Shown here one piece after another: positions 1 to 13,600 of a DNA stretch of 64,000 bases. The translations under genes and the position numbers were made by a program. Each line of letters starts with the position of its first letter. Position 1 is the first letter of the stretch. Source of the stretch: Rhipidocladum racemiflorum (lineage: Eukaryota; Streptophyta; Magnoliopsida; Poales; Poaceae). The stretch lies in the NCBI GenBank assembly GCA_036346355.1, contig CM070572.1, forward strand, positions 47,405,944-47,469,943, in the 5' to 3' direction. Below the pieces are notes generated by a model. That model had not been told where the DNA came from. It searched no databases and worked only from the letters and a program-made list of their open reading frames with translations.

Positions 1-597
1 TCCACAACGACGAGTTCCTAAGCTGAAAAAATCGAGCGATGCATCGAAACGAAACTGAGTGCCAAACACCCAGAATTAACATACGATGTTAAACATGCGT
101 TTCAGCACAATTCTGCACTCATTTTGAATACGTCCGAGTGAGTGCGAAACATCCCTCCGCGACGGGTCGCAAGGGGTACTGCAAGCTGCGTCCGAATGAA
201 AACGATGCACGAAACGAAACTCGGTCTCAAACTCCCCGAATGGGCTTCATATGCGCTCCAGCCTGTTTCAGCAAGCATTTCGAGTATGACCGGCTCGAAG
301 CGAAACATTCATGCACAATGGGTCCCTAATGGTAATGTAAACTACACGCGTACTAGAATGGTGCAAAAAACAAAACATTGTTCCAAACATGCCGAATGAA
401 CTTCATATATGCCCAAGCACATTTCGGCATGCGTTTTGAATCTTTACCAGTCGTGTGAAGCATTCCTCCGCGACGAGTACTGTATGGTGCAAGGATTTTC
501 ACAAGAAAACGACGCATAAGATGAAGCTGAGTGTCAATCAACCAGAATGGATTTCATGTCTGCCTAGCTCATTTTAGCAAGCCATTTGGGCTCATCC

Positions 598-602
598 GTG
601 TC
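598..602 (+). repeat. Target site duplication (left copy) of solo LTR
   Basis: GTGTC immediately before the TG of the LTR. The same five bases follow the LTR at 1462-1466. Uninterrupted units read CATCCGTGTCGGTGCG here, so the duplication is genuine and the pre-insertion site is known. Confidence 0.95.
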
Positions 603-603
603 T

Positions 604-930
604 GATGAGGACATCTCTTCCATGAACACAAATGAGCCATCTGTGCAAGGACCAATTACTCGTGCCAAAGCACGTCAGCTCAATTATCAGGTCAACTCGT
701 TTCTAAGTTTGTATACAACTAATTCACAGAATGGATTGCTAGTTAATTCTTGTGATGATTTTATTGTTCTTAGAAACCAAGGAGAAGATCAAGCTCGGTC
801 ATCATGTGCGCAGGATTCCGAAGACAAAGTCAAAGAGGAAAACAAGCACATGCGAAATACTACCAAGAAGGAAAGGAGGAAAGAGTTTCCTTTCCTTTTG
901 AAGGACCGAAATCAGATCAAGGCGCCATGA
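604..930 (+). pseudogene. CRM pol C-terminal tail encoded inside the solo LTR
   Basis: From the second base of the LTR an open frame runs to a stop at 928-930. It begins DEDISSMNT, continues GPITRAKARQLNYQV and then FIVLRNQGE, and ends in a lysine- and glutamate-rich stretch. The same three blocks, in the same frame relative to the LTR start, occur in LTRs A, B and D. In CRM chromoviruses the pol frame runs past the polypurine tract into the 3' LTR, and this segment corresponds to that tail. Here it is an orphan: no upstream pol remains and no translation is expected. Confidence 0.8.
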
Positions 931-1090
931 AATTCTCTTTTATTTCTTTCCTTTTGTATTTTAGGAAGCTTTGTTAAGAAGGAAAAGAGGGCGGATTTTC
1001 CTCCTGTGTTAGGGCTGCATGTGCGCCTCTTGCTTGCCGTATGTGGCGCCCTCTCCCTTGGCTGCCATATGGGCGCCTCCTTCTCTCCTT

Positions 1091-1096
1091 TATATA
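1091..1096 (+). promoter_or_regulatory. Putative TATA box of solo LTR
   Basis: TATATA about 490 bp into the LTR, followed by a C-rich stretch and a GTGCAAAC block. Its position matches the TATAAATA box of LTRs A-D. The start site is inferred to lie about 30 bp downstream. Confidence 0.55.
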
Positions 1097-1461
1097 CTCC
1101 TGCCCGTCCCTCCTTTAGAACGCAGATTTTGTTGATTAAGTTTAGCCGTGTGCAAACTTTCTTCTTCAAGTTGTGCTAGATAGCCACCTTGTGAAGACTT
1201 TAATAGAATCTCAATTGCCTCCACTTTCTCTCATACTTCAGATTGTTTTACTTGTTCTTGTTTGTTCTTCGATTACCAACAAGATTTGAACTTCGTGTTC
1301 AGGTTGATCTCGGCTACCTAGATCAATAACCACGCGGAGTAGGTTCAGCGATTGCTAAGGCGCCATCGACTTGTTCGTGCGTAGTGGGATCGTGAGAGTC
1401 TTCTCCAACACCAATCGATAGTTATCACTCCACCGAAAGATCGGGCACTCCAGGCCTATCA

Positions 1462-1466
1462 GTGTC
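1462..1466 (+). repeat. Target site duplication (right copy) of solo LTR
   Basis: GTGTC directly after the terminal CA of the LTR, identical to 598-602; satellite monomer M4 resumes in register with GGTGCGAAACC. Confidence 0.95.
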
Positions 1467-2831
1467 GGTGCGAAACCTACACGACAAATGGTACTACAAG
1501 TCACGTCCGTACCAGAACGAGTACGAAAAGAAAGCTTGCGGCAGACACCCCGAATAGCGTTCATGTGTGCCTAAGCTCATTTCGGCATGCATTTCTGTTG
1601 CATCCGGGTCGGTGCAAAATATTTCTCCGCGATAGGTGCCAACGGGTACTGCAAGCTGCGTGCGTATCAAAACGATGCACGGAAGGAAAATGTAGGCCAA
1701 ACTGCGCGGGTGGACTTTCCATGCATTGCTGCCATAGTTCTTCATTCGTTTCGAATACGTCCGCGAGTGAGTGTGGAAACATCGCTCCGCGATGGGTCGC
1801 AGGGTGTTCTCCAAGCTTCGTCCGGACGGAAACGATGCACGAAAGGAAAATTGGTGTCAAACTCCCCGAATGGACTTCATATATGCCCTATCCCATTTCG
1901 ACAAGCATTTCGAGTACGTCCGAGTCGATGCGAAATATTCATGCACGATGGGTCCCTAATGGTACTGTAAACTACACGCGTACCAAAACGGTGCACGAAA
2001 CGAAACTTCGTTCCAATCGTGCCGAATGAACTTCATATTTGCCCAAGCACATTCTGGCATGCATTTCGAGTCCGTCCGAGTTGTTGTGAAACATTTCTCC
2101 GCGATGAGCACGAATCGAATACAACAAGCGGCGCCCGCTCAAAACGCTGCCCGAGATGAAACTGAGTGCCAAACACATCGAAAGTGGAATTCATATGTGC
2201 TCCCACTCATTTCGGCATGCATTTTGAATATGTCCGAGTCGGTGTCAAATGTTCCACCACGACGGGTTCCCACGGGTAATAAAAGCTGATTACAAACGAA
2301 ACCGATGCACGAAACAGAACCGAGCGCCAAACACCCCGAAAGAACTTACGATGTTTGCTAGTGCTTTTCATCATTTGTATCGAATCCATTCGAGTGGGTC
2401 TGAAACATTCCTCCAGACGCGTCCCAACGGGCACTGCAGCGAAGCCATTCAAAATGAAAATGATGCACGAAATGACACATTGTGGCAAACACCACGCACG
2501 CCGAAAATGATGCACGAAATGGAACATTATGGCGAGCACCTTACACGCTGCAACCTAGCACGCCAAAATGAAACATTGCGGCACGAAACGAAAACGGTGA
2601 ACGAAATGAAGCCGGGTGCCAAACACACCGAATGCAATTCATATGTGTTGTAACTCATTTAGGCATGCATTCCGAATCCGTCCGAGTCGCCGTGAAATAT
2701 TCCACAACGACGAAGTTCCTAAGCTGAAAAATCGAAGCGATGCATCGAAACGAAACTGAGTGCCAAACACCCAGAATTAACATACGATGTTCGCCAGGCG
2801 TTTCAGCACAATTCTGCACTCATTTTGAATA

Positions 2832-4654
2832 CGTCCGAGTGAGTGCGAACATCCCTCCGCGACGGGTCGCAAGGGGTACTGCAAGCCGCGTCCGAACGAA
2901 ACGATGCACGAAACGAAACTCGTGTCAAACTCCCGAATGGGCTTCATATGCGCCCCAGCCTGTTTCAGCAAGCATTTCGAGTACGACCGCTCGGCGAAAC
3001 ATTCATGCACAATGGGTCCCTAATGGTAATGTAAACTACACGCTGCATTTCAGAATGGTGCAAAAACAAAACATTGTTCCAAACATGCCGAATGAACTTC
3101 ATATATGCCCAAGCACATTTCGCATGCTTTGAATCTTTACCAGTCGTGGTGAAGCATTCCTCCGCGACGAGTACTGTATGGTGCAAGGATTTTCACAAGA
3201 AAACGACGCATAAGATGAAGCTGAGTGTCAATCAACCAGAATGGACTTCATGTCTGCCTAGCTCATTTTAGCAAGCCATTTGGGCTCATCCGTGTCGGTG
3301 CGAAACCTACACGACAAATGGTACTACAAGTCACGTCCGTACCAGAACGAGTACGAAAAGAAAGCTTGCGGCAGACACCCCGAATAGCGTTCATGTGTGC
3401 CTAAGCTCATTTCGCATGCATTTCTGTTGCATCCGGGTCGGTGCAAAATATTTCTCCGCGATAGGTGCCAACGGGTACTGCAAGCTGCGTGCGTATCAAA
3501 ACGATGCACGGAAGGAAAATGTAGGCCAAACTGCGCGGGTGGACTTTCCATGCATTGCTGCCATAGTTCTTCATTCGTTTCGAATACGTCCGCGAGTGAG
3601 TGTGGAAACATCGCTCCGCGATGGGTCGCAGGGTGTTCTCCAAGCTTCGTCCGGACGGAAACGATGCACGAAAGGAAAATTGGTGTCAAACTCCCCGAAT
3701 GGACTTCATATATGCCCTATCCCATTTCGACAAGCATTTCGAGTACGTCCGAGTCGATGCGAAATATTCATGCACGATGGGTCCCTAATGGTACTGTAAA
3801 CTACACGCTGCATTAAAACGGTGCACTTAAACGAAACTTCGCTCCAATCGCGTCAATGAACTTCATATTTGCCCAAGCACATTCTGGCATGCATTTCGAG
3901 TCCGTCCGAGTTGTTGTGAAACATTTCTCCGCGATGAGCACGAACGAATACAACAAGCGACGCCTGCTCAAAACGCGTTCGAGATGAAACTGAGTGCCAA
4001 ACACATCGAGTGGAATTCATATGTGCTCCCACTCATTTCGGCATGCATTTTGAATATGTCCGAGTCGGTGTCAAATGTTCCACCACGACGGGTTCCCACG
4101 GGTAATAAAAGCTGATTACAAACGAAACCGATGCATGAAACAGAACCGAGCGCCAAACACCCCGAAAGAACTTACGATGTTTGCTAGTGCTTTTCATCAT
4201 TTGTATCGAATCCATTCGAGTGGGTCTGAAACATTCCTCCAGACGCGTCCCAACGGGCACTGCAGCGGAAGCCATTCGAAAATGAAAATGATGCACGAAA
4301 TGACACATTGTGGCAAACACCACGCACGCCGAAAATGATGCACGAAATGGAACATTATGGCGAGCACCTTACACGCTGCAACCTAGCACGCCAAAATGAA
4401 ACATTGCGGCACTAAACTAAAACGGTGAACGAATGAAGCCGGGTGCCAAACACACCGAATGCAATTCATATGTGTTGTAACTCATTTAGGCATGCATTCG
4501 ACCGTCCGAGTCGCCGTGAAATATTCCACAACGACGAGTTCCTAAGCTGAAAAATCGAAGCGATGCATCGAAACGAAACTGAGTGCCAAACACCCAGAAT
4601 TAACATACGATGTTCGCCAGCGCTTTCAGCACAATTCTGCACTCATTTTGAATA
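2832..4654 (+). repeat. Reference higher-order unit: eleven monomers M1-M11
   Basis: One complete unit, cut by hand at the words that align with CGTCCGAG. M1 starts at 2832, M2 2984, M3 3136, M4 3287, M5 3430, M6 3587, M7 3746, M8 3903, M9 4057, M10 4213, M11 4503, and the next M1 at 4655. Lengths are 152, 152, 151, 143, 157, 159, 157, 154, 156, 290 and 152 bp. Shared landmarks in most monomers are a GAAACAT-CTCC(G/A)CGA block near the start, a GATGCACGAAACGAAA-like block in the middle, a GAATG(G/A)(A/G)CTTCATAT block, and CATTTCGGCATGCATTT at the end. M10 is about 135 bp longer than the rest. The order M1-M11 is constant in every unit of the left array. Confidence 0.9.
4213..4502 (+). repeat. 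Elongated monomer M10 with internal sub-repeats
   Basis: This monomer is 290 bp instead of about 155. Its extra length is an internal tandem of roughly 45-65 bp segments built on AATGATGCACGAAATG-(G)ACA-TT-TGGC, seen at about 4286-4326, 4335-4375 and, more diverged, 4395-4435. They are separated by short linkers ending in (G/A)CACGC(C/A). The same expanded monomer occurs in every higher-order unit, so the expansion predates amplification of the HOR. The equivalent stretch in the right array (about 61650-61880, minus strand) is also expanded. Confidence 0.75.
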
Positions 4655-7600
4655 CGTCCGAGTGAGTGCGAACATCCCTCCGCGACGGGTCGCAAGGGGT
4701 ACTGCAAGCCGCGTCCGAACGTAAAACGATGCACTAAACGAAACTCGTGTCAAACTCCCGAATGGGCTTCATATGCGCCCCAGCCTGTTTCAGCAAGCAT
4801 TTCGAGTACGACCGCTCGGCGAAACATTCATGCACAATGGGTCCCTAATGGTAATGTAAACTACACGCTGCATTTCAGAATGGTGCAAAAACAAAACATT
4901 GTTCCAAACATGCCGAATGAACTTCATATATGCCCAAGCACATTTCGCATGCTTTGAATCTTTACCAGTCGTGTGGAAGCATTCCTCCGCGACGAGTACT
5001 GTATGGTGCAAGGATTTTCACAAGAAAACGACGCATAAGATGAAGCTGAGTGTCAATCAACCAGAATGGACTTCATGTCTGCCTAGCTCATTTTAGCAAG
5101 CCATTTGGGCTCATCCGTGTCGGTGCGAAACCTACACGACAAATGGTACTACAAGTCACGTCCGTACCAGAACGAGTACGAAAAGAAAGCTTGCGGCAGA
5201 CACCCCGAATAGCGTTCATGTGTGCCTAAGCTCATTTCGGCATGCATTTCTGTTGCATCCGGGTCGGTGCAAAATATTTCTCCGCGATAGGTGCCAACGG
5301 GTACTGCAAGCTGCGTGCGTATCAAAACGATGCACGGAAGGAAAATGTAGGCCAAACTGCGCGGGTGGACTTTCCATGCATTGCTGCCATAGTTCTTCAT
5401 TCGTTTCGAATACGTCCGCGAGTGAGTGTGGAAACATCGCTCCGCGATGGGTCGCAGGGTGTTCTCCAAGCTTCGTCCGGACGGAAACGATGCACGAAAG
5501 GAAAATTGGTGTCAAACTCCCCGAATGGACTTCATATATGCCCTATCCCATTTCGACAAGCATTTCGAGTACGTCCGAAGTCGATGCGTAAATATTCATG
5601 CACGATGGGTCCCTAATGGTACTGTAAACTACACGCTGCATCAAAACGGTGCACTAAACGAAACTTCGCTCCAATCGCGTTTAATGAACTTCATATTTGC
5701 CCAAGCACATTCTGGCATGCATTTCGAGTCCGTCCGAGGTTGTTGTGAAACATTTCTCCGCTGATGAGCACGAACGAATACAACAAGCGGCGCCCGCTCA
5801 AAACGCTGCCCGAGATGAAACTGAGTGCCAAACACATCGAGTGGAATTCATATGTGCTCCCACTCATTTCGCATGCATTTTGAATATGTCCGAGTCGGTG
5901 TCAAATGTTCCACCACGACGGGTTCCCACGGGTAATAAAAGCTGATTACAAACGAAACCGATGCACTAAACAGAACCGAGCGCCAAACACCCCGAAGAAC
6001 TTACGATGTTTGCTATTTCTTTTAATCATTTGTATCGAATCCATTCGAGTAGGTCTGAAACATTCCTCCACGACGCGTCCCAACGGGCGCTGCAGCGGAA
6101 GCCATTCGAAATGAAAATGATGCACGAAATGACACATTGTGGCAAACACCACGCACGCCGAAAATGATGCACGAAATGGAACATTATGGCAAGCACCTTA
6201 CACGTTGCAACCTAGCACGCCAAAATGAAACATTGCGCACTAAACTAAAACGGTGAACGAATGAAGCCGGTGCCAAACACACCGAATGCAATTCATATGT
6301 GTTGTAACTCATTTAGGCATGCATTCGAATCCGTCCGAGTCGCCGTGAAATATTCCACAACGACGAAGTTCCTAAGCTGAAAAATCGAAAAGCGATGCAC
6401 TAAACGAAACTGAGTGCCAAACACCCAGAATTAACATACGATGTTCGCCAGGCGCTTTCAGCACAATTCTGCACTCATTTTGAATACGTCCGAGTGAGTG
6501 CGAACATCCCTCCGCGACGGGTCGCAAGGGGTACTGCAAGCCGCGTCCGAACGAAAACGATGCACTAAACGAAACTCGTGTCAAACTCCCGAATGGGCTT
6601 CATATGCGCCCCAGCCTGTTTCAGCAAGCATTTCGAGTACGACCGCTCGGCGAAACATTCATGCACAATGGGTCCCTAATGGTAATGTAAACTACACGCT
6701 GCATTTCAGAATGGTGCAAAAACAAAACATTGTTCCAAACATGCCGAATGAACTTCATATATGCCCAAGCACATTTCGCATGCTTTGAATCTTTACTAGT
6801 CGTGGTGAAACATTCCTCCGCTGACGAGTACTGTATGGTGCAAGGATTTTCACAAGAAAACGACGATAAGATGAAGCTGAGTGTCAATCAACCAGAATGG
6901 ACTTCATGTCTGCCTAGCTCATTTTAGCAAGCCATTTGGGCTCATCCGTGTCGGTGCGAAACCTACACGACAAATGGTACTACAAGTCACGTCCGTATCA
7001 GAACGAGTACGAAAGAAAGCTTATGCAGACACCCGAATAGCGCTCATGTGTGCCTAAGCTCATTTCGCATGCATTTCTGTTGCATCCGGTCGGTGCAAAA
7101 TATTTCTCCGCGATAGGTGCCAACGGGTACTGCAAGCTGCGTATGATCAAAACGATGCACGGAAGGAAAATGTAGGCCAAACTGGCGCGGGTGGACTTTC
7201 CATGCATTGCTGCCATAGTTCTTCATTCGTTTCGAATACGTCCGCGAGTGAGTGTGGAAACATCGCTCCGCGATGGGTCGCAGGGTGTTCTCCAAGCTTC
7301 GTCCGGACGGAAACGATGCACGAAAGGAAAATTGGTGTCAAACTCCCCGAATGGACTTCATATATGCCCTATCCCATTTCGACAAGCATTTCGAGTACGT
7401 CCGAAGTCGATGCGAATATTCATGCACGATGGGTCCCTAATGGTACTGTAAACTACACGCTGCATTAAAACGGTGCACTAAACGAAACTTCGCTCCAATC
7501 GTGTCGAATGAACTTCATATTTGCCCAAGCACATTCTGGCATGCATTTCGAGTCCGTCCGAGTTGTTGTGAAACATTTCTCCGCGATGAGCACGAACGAA

Positions 7601-10600
7601 TACAACAAGCGACGCCCGTTCGAAAACGTTGCCCGAGATGAAACTGAGTGCCAAACACATCGAGTGGAATTCATATGTGCTCCCACTCATTTCGCATGCA
7701 TTTTGAATATGTCCGAAGTCGGTGTCAAATGTTCCACCACGACGGGTTCCCACGGGTAATAAAAGCTGATTACAAACGAAACCGATGCACTAAACAGAAC
7801 CGAGCGCCAAACACCCCGAAAGAACTTACGATGTTTGCTAGTGCTTTTCATCATTTGTATCGAATCCATTCGAGTAGGTCTGAAACATTCCTCCACGACG
7901 CTGGCCCCAACGGGCACTGCAGCGAAGCCATTCAAAATGAAAATGATGCACGTAAATGACACATTGTGGCAAACACCACGCACGCCGAAAATGATGCACG
8001 AAATGGAACATTATGGCAAGCACCTTACACGCTGCAACCTAGCACGCCAAAATGAAACATTGCGGCACTAAACGAAACGGTGAACGAATGAAGCCGGTGC
8101 CAAACACACCGAATGCAATTCATATGTGTTGTAACTCATTTAGGCATGCATTCGAATCCGTCCGAGTCGCCGTGAAATATTCCACAACGACGAAGTTCCT
8201 AAGCTGAAAAATCGAAAAGCGATGCATCGAAACGAAACTGAGTGCCAAACACCCAGAATTAACATACGATGTTCGCCAGCGCGTTTCAGCACAATTCTGC
8301 ACTCATTTTGAATACGTCCGAGTGAGTGCGAACATCCCTCCGCGACGGGTCGCAAGGGGTACTGCAAGCTGCGTCCGAACGAAACGATGCACTAAACGAA
8401 ACTCGTGTCAAACTCCCGAATGGGCTTCATATGCGCCCCAGCCTGTTTCAGCAAGCATTTCGAGTACGACCGCTCGGCGAAACATTCATGCACAATGGGT
8501 CCCTAATGGTAATGTAAACTACACGCTGCATTTCAGAATGGTGCAAAAACAAAACATTGTTCCAAACATGCCGAATGAACTTCATATATGCCCAAGCACA
8601 TTTCGCATGCTTTGAATCTTTACCAGTCGTGGTGAAACATTCCTCCGCTGACGAGTACTGTATGGTGCAAGGATTTTCACAAGAAAACGACGATAAGATG
8701 AAGCTGAGTGTCAATCAACCAGAATGGACTTCATGTCTGCCTAGCTCATTTTAGCAAGCCATTTGGGCTCATCCGTGTCGGTGCGAAACCTACACGACAA
8801 ATGGTACTACAAGTCACGTCCGTACCAGAACGAGTACGAAAAGAAAGCTTGCGGCAGACACCCCGAATAGCTGCTCATGTGTGCCTAAGCTCATTTCGCA
8901 TGCATTTCTGTTGCATCCGGTCGGTGCAAAACATTTCTCCGCGATAGGTGCCAACGGGTACTGCAAGCTGGCGTATGATCAAAACGATGCACGGAAGGAA
9001 AATGTAGGCCAAACTGCGCTGGTGGACTTTCCATGCATTGCTGCCACAGTTCTTCATTCGCTTTAATACGTCCGCGAGTGAGTGTGGAAACATCGCTCCG
9101 CGACGGGTCGTAGGGTGTTCTGCAAGCTTCGTCCGGACGGAAACGATGCACGAAAGGAAAATTGGTGTCAAACTCCCCGAATGGACTTCATATATGCCCT
9201 ATCCCATTTCGACAAGCATTTCGAGTACGTCCGAGTCGATGCGAAATATTCATGCACGATGGGTCCCTAATGGTACTGTAAACTACACGCTGCATTAAAA
9301 CGGTGCACTAAACGAAACTTCGCTCCAATCGTGTCGAATGAACTTCATATTTGCCCAAGCACATTCTGGCATGCATTTCGAGTCCGTCCGAGTTGTTGTG
9401 AAACATTTCTCCGCGATGAGCACGAACGAATACAACAAGCGGCGCCCGTTCGAAAACGTTGCCCGAGATGAAACTGAGTGCCAAACACATCGAGTGGAAT
9501 TCATATGTGCTCCCACTCATTTCGCATGCATTTTGAATATGTCCGAGTCGGTGTCAAATGTTCCACCACGACGGGTTCCCACGGTAATAAAAGCTGATTA
9601 CAAACGAAACCGATGCACTAAACAGAACCGAAAGTGCAAACACCCCGAAAGAACTTATGATGTTTGCTAGTGCTTTTCATCATTTGTATCGAATCCATTC
9701 GAGTAGGTCTGAAACATTCCTCCACGACGCGTCCCAACGGGCACTGCAGCGGAAGCCATTCGAAATGAAAATGATGCACGAAATGACACATTGTGGCAAA
9801 CACCACGCACGCCGAAAATGATGCACGAAATGGAACATTATGGCAAGCACCTTACACGTTGCAACCTAGCACGCCAAAATGAAACATTGCGGCACGAAAC
9901 GAAAACGGTGAACGAATGAAGCCGGTGCCAAACACACCGAATGCAATTCATATGTGTTGTAACTCATTTAGGCATGCATTTCGACCGTCCGAGTCGCCGT
10001 GAAATATTCCACAACGACGCAGTTCCTAAGCTGAAAAATCGAAGCGATGCATCGAACGAAACTGAGTGCCAAACACCCAGAATTAACATACGATGTTCGC
10101 CAGCGCTTTCAGCACAATTCTGCACTCATTTTGAATACGTCCGAGTGAGTGCGAACATCCCTCCGCGACGGGTCGCAAGGGGTACTGCAAGCCGCGTCCG
10201 AACGAAACGATGCACTAAACGAAACTCGTGTCAAACTCCCGAATGGGCTTCATATGCGCCCCAGCCTGCTTTCAGCAAGCATTTCGAGTACGACCGCTCG
10301 GCGTAAACATTCATGCACAATGGGTCCCTAATGGTAATGTAAACTACACGCTGCATTTCAGAATGGTGCAAAAACAAAACATTGTTCCAAACATGCCGAA
10401 TGAACTTCATATATGCCCAAGCACATTTCGCATGCTTTGAATCTTTACTAGTCGTGGTGAAACATTCCTCCGCTGACGAGTACTGTATGGTGCAAGGATT
10501 TTCACAAGAAAACGACGATAAGATGAAGCTGAGTGTCAATCAACCAGAATGGACTTCATGTCTGCCTAGCTCATTTTAGCAAGCCATTTGGGCTCATCCG

Positions 10601-13600
10601 TGTCGGTGCGAAACCTACACGACAAATGGTACTACAAGTCACGTCCGTACCAGAACGAGTACGAAAAGAAAGCTTGCGGCAGACACCCCGAATAGCGTTC
10701 ATGTGTGCCTAAGCTCATTTCGGCATGCATTTCTGTTGCATCCGGGTCGGTGCAAAACATTTCTCCGCGATAGGTGCCAACGGGTACTGCAAGCTGCGTG
10801 CGTATCAAAACGATGCACGGAAGGAAAATGTAGGCCAAACTGCGCGGGTGGACTTTCCATGCATTGCTGCCATAGTTCTTCATTCGTTTCGAATACGTCC
10901 GCGAGTGAGTGTGGAAACATCGCTCCGCGATGGGTCGCAGGGTGTTCTCCAAGCTTCGTCCGGACGGAAACGATGCACGAAAGGAAAATTGGTGTCAAAC
11001 TCCCCGAATGGACTTCATATATGCCCTATCCCATTTCGACAAGCATTTCGAGTACGTCCCGAGTCGATGCGAAATATTCATGCACGATGGGTCCCTAATG
11101 GTACTGTAAACTACACGCTAGATTCAAAACGGTGCACTAAACGAAACTTCGCTCCAATCGCGTCGAATGAACTTCATATTTGCCCAAGCACATTCTGGCA
11201 TGCATTTCGAGTCCGTCCGAGTTGTTGTGAAACATTTCTCCGCGATGAGCACGAACGAATACAACAAGCGGCGCCCGCTCAAAACGCTGCACGAGATGAA
11301 ACTGAGTGCCAAACACATCGAAAGTGGAATTCATATGTGCTCCCACTCATTTCGGCATGCATTTTGAATATGTCCGAAGTCGGTGTCAAATGTTCCACCA
11401 CGACGGGTTCCCACGGGTAATAAAAGCTGATTACAAACGAAACCGATGCACTAAACAGAACCGAAAGTGCAAAACACCCCGAAAAGAACTTACGATGTTT
11501 GCTAGTGCTTTTCATCATTTGTATCGAATCCATTCGAGTAGGTCTGAAACATTCCTCCACGACGGCCCCAACGGGCACTGCAGCGAAGCCATTCAAAATG
11601 AAAATGATGCACGAAATGACACATTGTGGCAAACACCACGCGACGCCGAAATGATGCACTAAATGGAACATTATGGCAAGCACCTTACACGCTGCAACCT
11701 AGCACGCCAAAATGAAACATTGCGGCACTAAACGAAACGGTGAACGAATGAAGCCGGTGCCAAACACACCGAATGCAATTCATATGTGTTGTAACTCATT
11801 TAGGCATGCATTTCGACCGTCCGAGTCGCCGTGAAATATTCCACAACGACGAAGTTCCTAAGCTGAAAAATCGAAGCGATGCATCGAAACGAAACTGAGT
11901 GCCAAACACCCAGAATTAACATACGATGTTCGCCAAGCGCTTTCAGCACAATTCTGCACTCATTTTGAATACGTCCGAGTGAGTGCGAACATCCCTCCGC
12001 GACGGGTCGCAAGGGGTACTGCAAGCCGCGTCCGAACTAAAACGATGCACTAAACGAAACTCGTGTCAAACTCCCGAATGGGATTCATATGCGCCCCAGC
12101 CCGTTTCAGCAAGCATTTCGAGTACGACCGCTCGGCGAAACATTCATGCACAATGGGTCCCTAATGGTAATGTAAACTACACGCTGCATTTCAGAATGGT
12201 GCAAAAACAAAACATTGTTCCAAACATGCCGAATGAACTTCATATATGCCCAAGCACATTTCGCATGCTTTGAATCTTTACCAGTCGTGTGAAACATTCC
12301 TCCGCGACGAGTACTGTATGGTGCAAGGATTTTCACAAGAAAACGACGCATAAGATGAAGCTGAGTGTCAATCAACCAGAATGGACTTCATGTCTGCCTA
12401 GCTCATTGTAGCAAGCCATTTGGGCTCATCCGTGTCGGTGCGAAACCTACACGACAAATGGTACTACAAGTCACGTCCGCATTCAGAACGAGTACTAAAA
12501 GAAAGCTTGCGGCAGACACCCGAATAGCTGCTCATGTGTGCCTAAGCTCATTTCGCATGCATTTCTGTTGCATCCGGTCGGTGCAAAACATTTCTCCGCG
12601 ATAGGTGCCAACGGGTACTGCAAGCTGCGCGGCGTATCAAAACGATGCACGGAAGGAAAATGTAGGCCAAACCGCGCGAGTGGACTTTCCATGCATTGCT
12701 GCCACAGTTCTTCATTCGCTTTAATACGTCCGAGTGAGTGTGGAAACATCGCTCCGCGACGGGTCGTAGGGTGTTCTGCAAGCTTCGTCCGGACGGAAAC
12801 GATGCACGAAAGGAAAATTGGTGTCAAACTCCCCGAATGGACTTCATATATGCCCTATCCCATTTCGACAAGCATTTCGAGTACGTCCGAAGTCGATGCG
12901 TAAATATTCATGCACGATGGGTCCCTAATGGTACTGTAAACTACACGCTGCATTAAAACGGTGCACTAAACGAAACTTCGCTCCAATCGCGTCGAATGAA
13001 CTTCATATTTGCCCAAGCACATTCCGCATGCATTTCGAGTCAGTCCGAGTTGTTGTGAAACATTTCTCCGCGATGAGCACGAACGAATACAACAAGCGGC
13101 GCCCGTTCGAAAACGTTGCCCGAGATGAAACTGAGTGCCAAACACATCGAGTGGAATTCATATGTGCTCCCACTCATTTCGGCATGCATTTTGAATATGC
13201 CCGAGTCGGTGTCAAATGTTCCACCACGACGGGTTCCCGATGGTAATAAAAGCTGATTACAAACGAAACTGATGCACGAAACAGAACCGAGTGCCAAACA
13301 CCCCGAAAGAACTTACGATGTTTGCTAGTGCTTTTCATCATTTGTATCGAATCCATTCGTGTAGGTATGAAACATTCCTCCACGACGCGTCCCGACGGGC
13401 ACTGCAGCGGAAGCCATTCAAAATGAAAATGATGCAATTTAAATGACACATTGTGGCAAACACCACGCACGCCTAAAATGATGCATTTAAACGGAACATT
13501 ATGGCAAGCACCTTACACGCTGCAACCTAGCACGCCAAAATGAAACATCGCGGCACGAAACAAAGCCGGGTGCCAAACACACCGAATGCAATTCATATGT

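Larger units (their letters stand above)
603..1461 (+). mobile_element. Solo LTR of a CRM-like Ty3/gypsy element
   Basis: An 859-bp insertion that starts TGATGAGGACATC and ends CCTATCA, flanked by a perfect GTGTC duplication. There is no internal region, primer-binding site or second LTR, so it is a solo LTR left by LTR-LTR recombination. It is related to, but clearly diverged from, LTRs A-D (36370-37301, 50339-51265, 56235-56998, 59345-60267). It shares the TGATGAGGACATC start, the GGACCAATTACTCG segment encoding a GPITRA motif, the GTGCAAAC ... GTTGTGCT ... CAGC(C)ACCTTGT block and the CGAAAGATCGGG(C/A)A-C tail. The insertion lies at the start of monomer M4 in the first unit. Confidence 0.93.

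Noticed and set aside
1..602. Possible CRISPR array or rDNA spacer because of regular repeats
   Set aside because: The units are contiguous 150-bp monomers with no short repeat/unique spacer structure, and no rRNA sequence is present.
2832..4654. CENP-B-box-like motif in monomers
   Set aside because: I looked for the pattern TTCG-4-A-2-CGGG on both strands in one unit and found only partial matches such as TTCGTTTCGAATACG; not enough to call.
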